Assembly (NCBI RefSeq): GCF_005518135.1
Contig: NZ_SULI01000003.1
Coordinates: forward strand, 186,001 to 250,000
Origin: Shimia litoralis
Lineage (GTDB): Bacteria > Pseudomonadota > Alphaproteobacteria > Rhodobacterales > Rhodobacteraceae
Reading direction: 5' to 3'
Length of the DNA: 64,000 nt
The first letter of the stretch is position 1; every line of letters begins with the position of its first letter. This document shows, piece after piece, positions 1 to 8,044 of the stretch. The notes under the pieces were generated by a model. That model ran no database searches, was not told the DNA's origin, and saw nothing but the letters and a program-made list of their open reading frames with translations. Position numbers and translations under genes: made by a program.

Positions 1-562
1 GATCAGATCCCAAAGTAAATTCCCAGTGGAACGTCATGGCGTCTGGTTTCAACGCGTTCATCACGTTGACCATGTCTTGGCCTTCAGTGTGATGACAGGT
101 GTATGACCCGTGCCACGTGTCCCCGCCATCCAAAAGGATCGCATCCGGACGATCCGCGCGAATGGCATTGATCACTGTCGATACGCGATCCAGACCACCA
201 ACGCGGCCATAAGTTTTTGCGAGCGAGGTAAAGTCATTGTACGTCAGCGCATAGTGGCTGGGCGATCCGTCTTCGATGCCATACATCTTGCGGAAATCAG
301 CCCCCGTCACGTGTGGGACATTACCATAGGCCTCGCCCACACCCAGATTGATCTCTGGTTCGCGGAAATAGATCGGCTTGAGCTGTGCGTGAATATCGGT
401 GACGTGGATCAAAGATACATTCCCAAATGTATCAAATTGAAGCAAGTCATCCTGTGTCAACGACTGTTGAGCCGCCAAGCGGGCCCAATTGCCGAAACCT
501 GAACCACCAACCATTGCTGAAGCGGCCATTGAGACCTGAAGGAAATCGCGACGAGAGATCAT
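1..562 (-). CDS. soxB: SoxB, sulfate thiol esterase (5' part only)
   Basis: SoxB is the periplasmic dimanganese hydrolase that releases sulfate from the SoxY cysteine-bound sulfur carrier. The start at 562 opens with a twin-arginine signal (ISRRDFLQ) and an alanine/glycine-rich segment, followed by a mature protein with metal-site motifs of the 5'-nucleotidase fold: VTDIHAQ near residue 54 and LLDGGDTWHGS further on. About 187 residues are visible and the 3' part lies outside the window. It follows soxA on the same strand, 114 bases downstream and behind a hairpin at 637-671. Family identity is clear from motifs and from the sox gene order. Confidence 0.95.
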   Translation of the reverse strand, partial: MISRRDFLQVSMAASAMVGGSGFGNWARLAAQQSLTQDDLLQFDTFGNVSLIHVTDIHAQLKPIYFREPEINLGVGEAYGNVPHVTGADFRKMYGIEDGSPSHYALTYNDFTSLAKTYGRVGGLDRVSTVINAIRADRPDAILLDGGDTWHGSYTCHHTEGQDMVNVMNALKPDAMTFHWEFTLGSD

Positions 563-636
563 AGACGAAGCGCCTTTTCTAAATGTGTATCACGCATACA
601 GCTTATATTCGCATGTATGAATTTGTGTAATGTGAC

Positions 637-671
637 AAAAGCCCGCTCTGGATCATCCAGAACGGGCTTTT
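637..671. terminator. Hairpin with flanking A/T runs between soxA and soxB
   Basis: The arms AAAAGCCCG (637-645) and CGGGCTTTT (663-671), with an inner CTGG/CCAG pair, form a symmetrical terminator-like stem in the soxA-soxB gap. On the minus strand it ends in TTTT. Its place inside a normally co-transcribed operon suggests partial termination or mRNA end protection rather than the end of the operon (inference). Confidence 0.7.
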
Positions 672-676
672 GAGCG

Positions 677-1525
677 TTAGTTACGAACCGAAGGTCCTTC
701 GACGGACAGACCGTTGCCGCGCGACGCAACATAAAGTTCCAGCGCAACGAACTCGGCGGAACCGGGTTTGTATGTCTCGGCGCGTGTATCACGCACACAC
801 CCTTTGAAACGTGCATGCACTGTGTTCAGCTTTGCATTTTTCAAACGGTAGGCCGGAAAGCCGTTGATGTGACCTTGTGAAAGGTGATCAGCGCGGATCA
901 GGTTGCCATAGTTGTCTTCGTGGCAATTGGCGCAGGACAGATCAAGTTGGCCTGTGCGTGTGTAATACAGCTCTTTGCCTTCTTCCCACATGACCTCTGC
1001 CGGGCCATCAATGGCAACATCGACTGGCATGCCGCGTGATTGAAGCGAAATCAGCGCTTCCATCGCGGCCATTTTGCCACCGGTATATTTCCATTTTTCG
1101 GCACCCATGCCGTTTTCGCGGCAATCATTGACCTGCATGGCGATTGTGCGAACTTCTTCAGCGCTGTCATTCCACTTGGGATAGACGGCGCGCACGCCCT
1201 TCATGCTGGTTTCCACGTCATCGTGGCAGCTTGCACAGGATTTGCCTTTTTCGCCGTCAACAGTGCCCCATGTGTCCATTGCCTGGTCCACAAAGATCAT
1301 GCCGGGGTTGTCAAAGTCATCCAGTTGCAGCGCTTGTGTTTCGTCAGACCGAAACCGCCAGCCAGACAGGACTTCGTCCAAACTGTCTGCAAGATGTGCC
1401 GGTGCTGCCGTACGGGTTACCAAATTCAGGTCCCCATTAACGACCAGTTCCGCCTCTTCGTCAGCCATTGCTGCCGGGGCAGACAGAAGCAGTGCAGCTA
1501 TTGCTGTCATTGCCTTGAATTTCAT
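677..1525 (-). CDS. soxA: SoxA, diheme-type cytochrome c subunit of SoxAX
   Basis: With SoxX, SoxA forms the periplasmic SoxAX enzyme that oxidatively couples thiosulfate to the SoxY cysteine. The 282-residue product has a signal peptide (cleavage near residue 21), two CxxCH heme motifs (CASCH at 97-101, CANCH at 198-202) and the active-site cysteine at 243 in a CVRDTRAE context, where characterised SoxA proteins carry a persulfide-modified heme ligand. Having both heme motifs makes it the diheme form. The start at 1525 is chosen because GGGAGG lies just upstream and the signal peptide begins there; the open frame continues upstream through soxZ in another frame and is not used. Confidence 0.95.
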   Translation of the reverse strand: MKFKAMTAIAALLLSAPAAMADEEAELVVNGDLNLVTRTAAPAHLADSLDEVLSGWRFRSDETQALQLDDFDNPGMIFVDQAMDTWGTVDGEKGKSCASCHDDVETSMKGVRAVYPKWNDSAEEVRTIAMQVNDCRENGMGAEKWKYTGGKMAAMEALISLQSRGMPVDVAIDGPAEVMWEEGKELYYTRTGQLDLSCANCHEDNYGNLIRADHLSQGHINGFPAYRLKNAKLNTVHARFKGCVRDTRAETYKPGSAEFVALELYVASRGNGLSVEGPSVRN

Positions 1526-1598
1526 CGCATTTCCTCCCTTGGTACCGTCTTGCCCCACAACAGGGACAAGACGGACTGTGCCTTGGTCCATCGGTTGA

Positions 1599-1928
1599 TT
1601 AACCGATAGCGACTTTCTTGCTCTCTTCGTAGACCGACCCATCATCGTCATACCAAGTGAATTTGAATTCACCGGCTTCGGGCACGGTGGCCTCGAACTG
1701 AACGTAAGGGTTGGTAGAAATCGCCGATTCAAATGTCGCGTCCATGACGGACTGACCGTTAAAGTCGCATGTGAAGCGGTTGATGATCGAACGCGGGATA
1801 AGGTTGCCCTCTTTGTCCTTACGCTGACCAGATTCCATTTTGTGCGAAATCAGTGTCTTGATGACGATAACGTCACCTGCTGCTGCTTTCTTGGGGACTT
1901 TGACGCGGGGTTTTACACCAGATGCCAT
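1599..1928 (-). CDS. soxZ: SoxZ, sulfur-carrier complex subunit
   Basis: SoxZ is the small beta-sandwich partner of SoxY in the SoxYZ carrier, exported without its own signal by riding with SoxY. The 109-residue product matches the family's usual length and has the typical RVKVPKKAAAGDVIVIKTLI opening, followed by HKMESGQRKD and FTWYDDDGSVYE segments. It lies between soxY (20 bases upstream) and soxA on the same strand, as in other sox operons. Confidence 0.95.
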   Translation of the reverse strand: MASGVKPRVKVPKKAAAGDVIVIKTLISHKMESGQRKDKEGNLIPRSIINRFTCDFNGQSVMDATFESAISTNPYVQFEATVPEAGEFKFTWYDDDGSVYEESKKVAIG

Positions 1929-1947
1929 ATTCTTGTTCTCCTTTGCC

Positions 1948-2379
1948 TTAGCCGCCGCAGCCGCCGATGGTCACTTTGACGGTCGAGGATGCTTTGACAA
2001 AGCTGCCATCTGCCATTTTGGCGATCGCAACAACATCTTGCGTTCCGGCCAAACGAATACGGGTCGCAGCGGACTGTGCGCCTGCCAACGGGCCAAAGTT
2101 GAACGTGGCCACACCCGGTGTCGGGTTGCCAGTTGCCAACAACATGATCGCGCTTGCGCCTGGGGCCGATACCTCTACAGGAACGGTGTTGCCGTTCTCT
2201 GCAATTTCCGGTGCGGTCAGCTCTACGCCACCCTCGCCAATCTCTGCACCGCCAGTAAAGGCCGCAACGGCCTCATCGACCTTGCCGCCGTGCGATCCGG
2301 CAAACACCTGCATTGGCAAAGCTGCGACAGCAGCTGCGCCCAGGCCGAGTGCCAGAGTATCACGTCTCGTGAATTCCAT
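1948..2379 (-). CDS. soxY: SoxY, covalent sulfur carrier
   Basis: SoxY carries sulfur intermediates on a cysteine near its C-terminus while the Sox enzymes act on them in the periplasm. The 143-residue product has a Tat signal (FTRRDTLAL) and ends in GGCGG, the hallmark swinging arm with the carrier cysteine at 141. The start at 2379 is preceded by AAGGAG at proper spacing; an ATG six codons earlier overlaps that ribosome site and is rejected. It heads the YZ pair. Confidence 0.96.
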   Translation of the reverse strand: MEFTRRDTLALGLGAAAVAALPMQVFAGSHGGKVDEAVAAFTGGAEIGEGGVELTAPEIAENGNTVPVEVSAPGASAIMLLATGNPTPGVATFNFGPLAGAQSAATRIRLAGTQDVVAIAKMADGSFVKASSTVKVTIGGCGG

Positions 2380-2410
2380 CTCTGTCTCCTTAGTCAAGTG
2401 GTCCTGAGGC

Positions 2411-2884
2411 TCAGTCTTTGAGCGTCATCAGGAATGCGACCACATCTTCAATTTGTTGCGCGTTCAGCAACGGATCCAGGGCGCCTTCGGCAGCTTTGCC
2501 AGTATAAGCGTTTCCTGGACGCGTAAATCCATCGACCTTGTAATATGCTGGCATCACTGTGCCCTCAAAGGTCATTTTCGAGTTTGCAAGAATGCCGCGA
2601 AGCTGGGCTTCGGTCCAACGATCGCCAGCACCATCCAGCATGGGCCCAACTTCACCGTGGAACGGCGCATCATTTAGCGCAGTTACTTCATGGCAAGAAA
2701 TGCAATTGCCCTTTTTCTTACTTTTCATGATCTCCGCGCCATTTGCCGCGTCGCCTGCCATTCCAGACAGCGATGCTTCCACAGCACCCTCATCATTAAA
2801 GGCCACATCCGCAGGGGCCACCGGCCCTGCCATTGCGGCGCCAGCAGCGAAAGACGCCACCAGTGTCAGTGTTGAAAGCTTCAT
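2411..2884 (-). CDS. soxX: SoxX, monoheme cytochrome c subunit of SoxAX
   Basis: SoxX is the partner of SoxA in the thiosulfate-conjugating cytochrome. The 157-residue product has a signal peptide (cleavage after about residue 19), one heme motif CISCH at 61-65, and a likely axial methionine in TVMPAYY at about 111. GGGAGG stands immediately upstream of the chosen start. The upstream gap to soxW (2885-3065) carries a good SoxR-type operator, so this gene probably opens the soxXYZAB transcript. Confidence 0.95.
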   Translation of the reverse strand: MKLSTLTLVASFAAGAAMAGPVAPADVAFNDEGAVEASLSGMAGDAANGAEIMKSKKKGNCISCHEVTALNDAPFHGEVGPMLDGAGDRWTEAQLRGILANSKMTFEGTVMPAYYKVDGFTRPGNAYTGKAAEGALDPLLNAQQIEDVVAFLMTLKD

Positions 2885-2964
2885 GTTTCCTCCCTTGGCT
2901 ACCATTGTCGGCTAGGTAAGCTCGGTATACCGTAGGCTACCGCGCATAGATAACGCAACAACAA

Positions 2965-2980
2965 ATTCACGAAAATGAAT
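2965..2980. promoter_or_regulatory. SoxR-type operator, ATTC-N8-GAAT
   Basis: A perfect ATTC-N8-GAAT inverted repeat (ATTCACGAAAATGAAT) lies 81 bases before the soxX start. This is the recognition pattern described for the SqrR/BigR branch of persulfide-sensing ArsR repressors, to which the SoxR in this window belongs by its cysteine pair. Regulation of soxXYZAB by SoxR from this site is inferred from the match and its place between soxW and soxX. Confidence 0.7.
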
Positions 2981-3065
2981 TATTGCGATTGTTTGCCGCA
3001 AGCTTCTTTAATTTATCAATATTATGTATTTCCCGATCTTCGCGCAACTTACCGCAACAAAGGGC

Positions 3066-3644
3066 CTATCGGGTGTCTCCATCGTTACGCTCTCGAATCA
3101 TGCGTGCGTGGTACCGTTGGAAGTCTTCTTCAGATTGGTCCAAATACCGCTTTTGCGCAACCCACGTCATCAGATCAAGCGTGGTGCCTGCCGAAAACGC
3201 CCCTGGCATCACGGCAACAGCCTGATGGGTCGCGGGTTTGGTGAAATCGACCTCGGGCGGCAAAAACACCATTGTTGGGGTAAACAAGACACCCCATTTG
3301 CGCGCAGCATTTTTTTCCGACAGGGCTTCACCGTCAGTATCAACCATTTCGGTATCGCCATGTAAATTGATCTGAACCGGATAATACACATCACTCAACA
3401 ACTCGAGCACCCGTGCATCCATGAACGCGCCTTCGTGCATATCCTTGCAATACAGACAGCCGCGTTGCTCGACGATAAGCAGCAGCTGTTTGCCTTCTGC
3501 CTGCGCTTCTGCCTGATCTTCCTGAAGGTCCTTAAAAGTGTCCTGAAACCACGCCGCCTTGTGCAGGCCATCATCGCCAAGTTCGCTTGCCAAAACGGGC
3601 AGTGCAAATACAAGTGCCGCGAATGCCGTTAGTAACCGTATCAT
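3066..3644 (-). CDS. soxW: SoxW, periplasmic thioredoxin
   Basis: This 192-residue exported thioredoxin-fold protein has a signal peptide (first ~19 residues), a CLYC redox motif at 63-66 and a cis-proline loop (FTPT). In sox clusters SoxW receives electrons from the membrane protein SoxV and helps keep periplasmic Sox thiols reduced. It lies directly downstream of soxV on the minus strand. CLYC differs from the CGPC of cytoplasmic thioredoxin but suits the SoxW/DsbD-gamma type. Confidence 0.88.
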   Translation of the reverse strand: MIRLLTAFAALVFALPVLASELGDDGLHKAAWFQDTFKDLQEDQAEAQAEGKQLLLIVEQRGCLYCKDMHEGAFMDARVLELLSDVYYPVQINLHGDTEMVDTDGEALSEKNAARKWGVLFTPTMVFLPPEVDFTKPATHQAVAVMPGAFSAGTTLDLMTWVAQKRYLDQSEEDFQRYHARMIRERNDGDTR

Positions 3645-3729
3645 GTTCAGGTCCTCCTCAGGTGTGTATTCAGGATGTCCAGCTCCTGTCTGGGTGCAAT
3701 ACCGATGCCTGCGCCAGCCGACCTAGCAT

Positions 3730-4467
3730 TTACCCTAACCCCATCAATCCGGGCATCCATTCAATCATCGCCGCCGCAATCAGGTTCACAGCGTTCGTGG
3801 CAATCAGAATAGCAAAAATCAGCAACATTGCACCCATGACCTTTTCCACAATCGGAAGATACCGACGGTTGCGCTGCATCCATGCAAGGAAGGGTTTGGC
3901 AAACAACGCCGCCACGATGAACGGTGCTGTCATCGAAATTCCATAAACCGCCAACAGCAAGCCGCCGCGCCAAAGGTCGCCCATGCCGCTGGCAATCATC
4001 AGGATCGAGGCCAGTGCCGGGCCAACGCAAGGTGTCCATCCGAACCCAAACGCCAAGCCCATCACATAGGCACCCACAATTGTCGTCGGCTCGGCGGAAC
4101 TTTCCACGCGTGCCTCGCGATACAGCAAGGGAATGCGCAGAACACCCAAGAAATGCAGGCCAAAAATTGCCAAAACCATCGCAGCTACATAGCTGAGCGG
4201 TTCTTTCCATTGAGCAAAAGCTTGTCCAAGAGCAGTCGCCCCCAACCCCAATAAGACAAAGATTGTTGTCACACCCAACGCAAAGCAGATCGACGACAAA
4301 ACCAGCCGCTTTTGCGCGCCTGGGGCGATCTTGCCATCACCCTGAAGTTCAGACATCGAGATGCCGGCCATGTAGCACAAATAGAACGGAACCATCGGAA
4401 GGATACAGGGCGTAAAGAATGACAACAGCCCCGCAAGAGCCGCCCCGGCAAACGACATATCCAACAT
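3730..4467 (-). CDS. soxV: SoxV, CcdA-family membrane thiol-disulfide transporter
   Basis: SoxV moves reducing equivalents from cytoplasmic thioredoxin across the inner membrane to SoxW and SoxYZ. The 245-residue protein is almost entirely membrane segments, about six, with the two conserved CcdA cysteines in FFTPCILPMVPFY (Cys21) and GWTPCVGPALAS. It starts divergently from soxS across a 70-base gap that must hold both promoters and probably a SoxR site. Confidence 0.93.
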   Translation of the reverse strand: MLDMSFAGAALAGLLSFFTPCILPMVPFYLCYMAGISMSELQGDGKIAPGAQKRLVLSSICFALGVTTIFVLLGLGATALGQAFAQWKEPLSYVAAMVLAIFGLHFLGVLRIPLLYREARVESSAEPTTIVGAYVMGLAFGFGWTPCVGPALASILMIASGMGDLWRGGLLLAVYGISMTAPFIVAALFAKPFLAWMQRNRRYLPIVEKVMGAMLLIFAILIATNAVNLIAAAMIEWMPGLMGLG

Positions 4468-4484
4468 GGCGGTCTCCTTGATTA

Positions 4485-4500
4485 ATTCACATATTCAGAT
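4485..4500. promoter_or_regulatory. Degenerate SoxR-like site in the soxV-soxS divergent promoter
   Basis: ATTC-N8-AGAT at 4485-4500 resembles the perfect ATTC-N8-GAAT site upstream of soxX but lacks a good second half. It lies in the divergent soxV/soxS gap, where known sox systems have a second SoxR operator. The match is weak, and position is the main argument. Confidence 0.35.
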
Positions 4501-4537
4501 TACGTTGAGTGTAGTTCATACGTCAATCAGGTGTTTC

Positions 4538-4906
4538 ATGCACATTCGCACTATACTGTCCGCCGCCGCAATCACGATTACGACCGCACTTCCGACTTGG
4601 GCTCTAGAGCTGGTGATGGTGGAACAGGCCGGGTGTTATACCTGCAAGCTCTGGAATGAAGAGATTGCCCCGATATACCCGAAGACCGAGGCGGGTGAAT
4701 TTGCGCCCCTGCGTCGCGAGGAACTACGCCAAAAGCCCGACGATTTGACCTATGCGCGGCCAGTGAATTTTACACCAACCTTTATTCTGGTTGATGATGG
4801 TCAAGAACTGGCGCGACTCGAAGGGTATCCTGGCGAGGATTTCTTTTGGTGGCACATAGAGAACATGTTGACTGAAAACGCTGGTTTTGAAGGAGCCAAA
4901 CGATGA
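4538..4906 (+). CDS. soxS: SoxS, periplasmic thioredoxin of the sox cluster
   Basis: This 122-residue protein has a signal peptide (to about residue 23) and a CYTC redox motif at 33-36 in a thioredoxin-like fold. In Paracoccus the corresponding SoxS reactivates SoxYZ. The start at 4538 is chosen because it begins the signal peptide; an in-frame start 24 codons upstream would run through the promoter gap. Its stop overlaps the next gene's start by four bases (ATGA), so the two are translationally coupled. Confidence 0.85.
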   Translation: MHIRTILSAAAITITTALPTWALELVMVEQAGCYTCKLWNEEIAPIYPKTEAGEFAPLRREELRQKPDDLTYARPVNFTPTFILVDDGQELARLEGYPGEDFFWWHIENMLTENAGFEGAKR

Positions 4907-5400
4907 AATATGCCCTAACTTTGGCCGCTGCCTTGGTCTCATCGACGGCATTTGCCGATGAAGACACACCCTTTGTGTCCTTTCAAACGCTCAAGCCCGA
5001 AGTCGCACTTGAAATGGCGACGACAGCCATGGTTGCTTGCCGCGACGCAGGATACCAGGTTGGGGTCACTGTCGTGGATCGCTTTGGTATTCCACAGATT
5101 TTTGTGCGCGACCGCTTCGCCGGAGCACATGTTTACGAAACCGCCGAACGCAAAGCATGGACAGCCGTCAGCTTTCGCACATCGACCCTTGAATTGGATA
5201 AAACCACCCAACCGGGGGAACTGGCCTATGGGATACGCTTCTTGGATGATGCGCTGCCCTTAGGGGGCGGCTTGCCAGTGTTTAACGGCGAAGGTTCCAT
5301 TGTGGCGGGGATTGGTGTATCTGGCGCCCCGGGGCCTGATCTTGACGAAGAATGCGCCCAAGCGGGCATCGCGGCAGTTGAGGACCAAATCGCCTTTTGA
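4903..5400 (+). CDS. Exported GlcG/HbpS-family (DUF336) protein, probably heme- or cofactor-binding
   Basis: The 165-residue product has a signal peptide (cleavage after TAFA, residue 18) followed by one GlcG/HbpS-like domain. Features are an ALEMATTAMVACRDAG helix, VTVVDRFG, and a glycine-rich LPLGGGLPVFNGEGSIVAGIGVSG stretch split by short loops, then a C-terminal EECAQAGI helix. HbpS members bind heme, but the substrate here is not known. It sits between soxS and soxR and overlaps soxS by four bases, so it belongs to the soxSR transcript. A role in heme or sulfur sensing is inference. Confidence 0.8.
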   Translation: MKYALTLAAALVSSTAFADEDTPFVSFQTLKPEVALEMATTAMVACRDAGYQVGVTVVDRFGIPQIFVRDRFAGAHVYETAERKAWTAVSFRTSTLELDKTTQPGELAYGIRFLDDALPLGGGLPVFNGEGSIVAGIGVSGAPGPDLDEECAQAGIAAVEDQIAF

Positions 5401-5456
5401 CGCCGCAAAGACGCCGTGCTGTACAGGGCGAAGAGCGAGAACGAGGGGAACATCAT

Positions 5457-5795
5457 ATGGCACTTCCGGTTTTTTCGGATGACATATCAGATGCGGAAAT
5501 GGATCAAATGGTGGATAACGCCACCACTGCATCCAATTTCCTAAAAGCCATCAGCCACGAAGGTCGGCTCATGATCCTGTGCCATTTGGTATCGGGCGAA
5601 AAATCGGTGACCGAGCTAGAGGATTTATTGTCCGCGCGGCAGGCCGCCGTGTCACAGCAACTGTCACGATTGCGCCTCGAAGGATTGGTCATACCTCGGC
5701 GCGACGGCAAGACTATTTATTATCGTTTGGCGGATCATCGTCCGCGCCGTATACTTGAAGTGGTCTACGATCTTTTTTGCGACGACAAAACCTGA
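5457..5795 (+). CDS. soxR: SoxR, ArsR-family persulfide-sensing repressor
   Basis: This 112-residue winged-helix repressor has the ArsR recognition helix in ARQAAVSQQLSRLRLEGLV and two cysteines, Cys42 (MILCHL) and Cys108 (DLFCDDKT). They correspond to the pair that forms a tetrasulfide in SqrR/BigR/SoxR sensors. The start at 5457 follows GAGGGGAAC; the open frame runs 20 codons further up without a ribosome site. It very likely represses the sox transcripts through the site at 2965-2980 and in the soxV/soxS gap, and is released by reactive sulfur species. Confidence 0.92.
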   Translation: MALPVFSDDISDAEMDQMVDNATTASNFLKAISHEGRLMILCHLVSGEKSVTELEDLLSARQAAVSQQLSRLRLEGLVIPRRDGKTIYYRLADHRPRRILEVVYDLFCDDKT

Positions 5796-5870
5796 CACTC
5801 CACATTTTCTCAGGGCCGTCTCTCGCCAGATCAGGATTGGCACACCGGCTCGAACAGGGAGGATCCGGCC

Positions 5871-6929
5871 ATGCTGGATATGATGGGAGACAGTAACCTT
5901 GCTGCCCTAATTGGGCTGTTTGGTGGCGTATTGCTTGGCCTCGCTGCCCGAGTGGGCCGATTTTGCACGCTCGGTGCGATTGAAGATTTACTGTATGGTG
6001 GATCGTCTACACGGATGAGAATGTGGATATTGGCCATCGCCACGGCCATTCTCGGATCATTTTCGCTGATTGGTTTGGGTCTGCTTGACCCAGGTGAATC
6101 CTTTTACTTCTCGATCAGATGGATGCCGCTTGCCACTGTGATTGGCGGACTCATGTTTGGCTATGGGATGGCCTTGGCTGGAAACTGTGGCTTTGGGGCC
6201 ATCGCAAGACTTGGCGGCGGCGATCTGCGTAGCTTTGTTATTGTACTGGTCATGGGCGTCAGCGCCTATGTGGTGTTGGCTGGCCCACTTGCCCCTTTAC
6301 GCAACTGGCTGTTTCCACAAATAGAAGTCACCAACACGGTCCCACCTGGAATTGCGCATTATCTCGCTGACATAATGGGGATTTCAGCGGTGCCTGTGGG
6401 CTTGAGCATCGGAACCTTAATGCTGATCGGTGCTTTGTGGTCAGTCGAATTACGCACGGATATCTCGGCAATATTCTGGTCTGTCGTGGTCGGCTTGGCT
6501 GTGGTGTCGGGCTGGGCAGGATCGCAATGGATCGCAACCAACGGATTTGACGGGTTGAACGTGGTGTCGCACAGCTTTTCCGCCCCCGTCGGCGAAACCA
6601 TCCTCTACGCCATGAATGGATCTGTACGGCCCCTATCCTTTGCTGTTGGCTCTGTTGCGGGTGTCTGGATCGGAGCCTTTGCTGGATCCATGATCAAGGG
6701 GCACTTTCGCTGGGAGGCCTGCGAAGACCCCCGCGAATTACGCCGTCAAATTCTTGGGGCAATCATTATGGGGGCGGGCGCCATTCTGGCAATCGGCTGT
6801 ACTGTCGGCCAAGGCATCACCGCCTTTTCTCTGTTGGCGATATCGGCTCCTGTTACCTTTTTGTCCATTTTTGCAGGTGCCGCCATTGGATTACGTCAGT
6901 TAATCGAAGGTTTCCAACCGGCTGAGTAA
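5871..6929 (+). CDS. soxT: SoxT / YeeE-YedE family sulfur-compound transporter
   Basis: The 352-residue membrane protein has about nine to ten hydrophobic segments and the cysteine-bearing motifs of the YeeE/YedE (TsuA) family: GRFCTLGAIEDL near residue 31, GNCGFGAIARLGGGD, and GCTVGQGI near the C-terminus. Family members import thiosulfate or move sulfane sulfur, and SoxT proteins occur with soxR in Rhodobacteraceae. GGGAGGATC precedes the start. It follows soxR by 75 bases and probably shares its transcript. Whether it imports sulfur for signalling or assimilation is open. Confidence 0.85.
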   Translation: MLDMMGDSNLAALIGLFGGVLLGLAARVGRFCTLGAIEDLLYGGSSTRMRMWILAIATAILGSFSLIGLGLLDPGESFYFSIRWMPLATVIGGLMFGYGMALAGNCGFGAIARLGGGDLRSFVIVLVMGVSAYVVLAGPLAPLRNWLFPQIEVTNTVPPGIAHYLADIMGISAVPVGLSIGTLMLIGALWSVELRTDISAIFWSVVVGLAVVSGWAGSQWIATNGFDGLNVVSHSFSAPVGETILYAMNGSVRPLSFAVGSVAGVWIGAFAGSMIKGHFRWEACEDPRELRRQILGAIIMGAGAILAIGCTVGQGITAFSLLAISAPVTFLSIFAGAAIGLRQLIEGFQPAE

Positions 6930-6977
6930 TCCAAAGCACACTGATCCCTGTCCTGTACCCTAAGCAATAGGTTTGCC

Positions 6978-7640
6978 ATGCGTTCTTTCGAAGACCTCTA
7001 TGCAATTTCAGCGGCGCGTCACGGAGGCGTGGACACTTTCGAAGCGACCTTGACCAAGCCATTGCCTGACGCCGAAGTCGCGGCCATCCCCGAGGATCGC
7101 TGGTTGGCCATTATGACCAAATGCATCTTTCAGGCGGGCTTTAACTGGAAAGTGATCGAAGCCAAATGGGATGGTTTCGAAGAGACGTTTCAAGGGTTTA
7201 ATATCGACTATTGCGCCTTTCTGCATGACGAAGACATGGACCGGTTGATGTCCAACACCGCGATCGTTCGAAATGGTCAAAAGCTACGTACGGTCATGGA
7301 AAATGCCCATTTCTTGCAACGGCTTCGCGAGAAAGGTGGGGCAAGCGCTGTTTTTGGCGGCTGGCCGTCGACGGATTACATCGGCCTCTTGGATATGTTG
7401 AAAAAAGACGGGGCCAGACTTGGCGGCGTATCGGGCCAGTATGCTATGCGATTTGCAGGGCGCGACGGATTTATCCTAAGCCGCGATGTCACAGCACGCC
7501 TTATTGCCGAGAACGTCATCGACAAGCCAGCGACCTCCAAATCCGCAATGCGCGCTGTGCAAGCTGCGTTTAACACATGGATGGAGGAATCCGGACGCGG
7601 CCTGACCGAAATCAGCCGCGTCTTGGCCTGTAGTCTTTAG
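6978..7640 (+). CDS. tag: DNA-3-methyladenine glycosylase I-like protein
   Basis: This 220-residue protein resembles the Tag family, which excises 3-methyladenine from DNA. The region MTKCIFQAGFNWKVIEAKWDG and the later mixed helical segments (SKSAMRAVQAAFNTWMEESG) fit the helix-hairpin-helix glycosylase fold. It is longer than classical E. coli Tag (about 187 residues) and lacks some of its zinc-binding cysteines, so it is the divergent alphaproteobacterial form. It lies 48 bases after soxT and converges on the cytochrome operon with a 4-base overlap. Confidence 0.75.
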   Translation: MRSFEDLYAISAARHGGVDTFEATLTKPLPDAEVAAIPEDRWLAIMTKCIFQAGFNWKVIEAKWDGFEETFQGFNIDYCAFLHDEDMDRLMSNTAIVRNGQKLRTVMENAHFLQRLREKGGASAVFGGWPSTDYIGLLDMLKKDGARLGGVSGQYAMRFAGRDGFILSRDVTARLIAENVIDKPATSKSAMRAVQAAFNTWMEESGRGLTEISRVLACSL

Positions 7641-8044
7641 CGCTGGATGCTCTCAAGATAGGCCAACAGAGCCGCCAGTGGGCGCGGCGTCGGCGTAAAG
7701 GTGTCAGGTGCGGTTTCAACAGGCACCAAATCCCCTTCAAGGAGGGTGCCGAATTCCGGCATGCCGTCTCCTGCAACACCGTCGCGGGTATATCCGTCGA
7801 TCTGGCTCAGAACTTTGTTCACTGGAAAACTGCCGCCGTTGCGACGGGTTTCCTGCGTCAAATCCACTGGCTTGGGGCTCAAACCGGCGGCATTTTCACC
7901 GTTCCCGCGCCCGTCGGGTCCATGGCACATCGCACAATTTTCCGAATAAATTTTGGCGCCTTCGTCGGCATCTGGCATATCTTGGTTGATACATCCCGCG
8001 ACCAGTAAAAACAGCCCGAGGGGCGCGATGTGGATGGGATTCAC
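7637..8044 (-). CDS. Lipoprotein monoheme cytochrome c (third gene of a three-cytochrome operon)
   Basis: The 135-residue product has a lipobox (LVAGC, Cys18), one heme motif CAMCH at 37-41, a GPDGRGNGE loop and a probable axial methionine in DGMPEFG. It is thus a small class-I cytochrome c tethered to a membrane facing the periplasm. Its start overlaps the stop of the preceding cytochrome by four bases (ATGA). The electron donor and acceptor are unknown. The nearby sox genes make a role in sulfur-derived electron flow possible, but no sequence feature proves it. Confidence 0.85.
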   Translation of the reverse strand: MNPIHIAPLGLFLLVAGCINQDMPDADEGAKIYSENCAMCHGPDGRGNGENAAGLSPKPVDLTQETRRNGGSFPVNKVLSQIDGYTRDGVAGDGMPEFGTLLEGDLVPVETAPDTFTPTPRPLAALLAYLESIQR

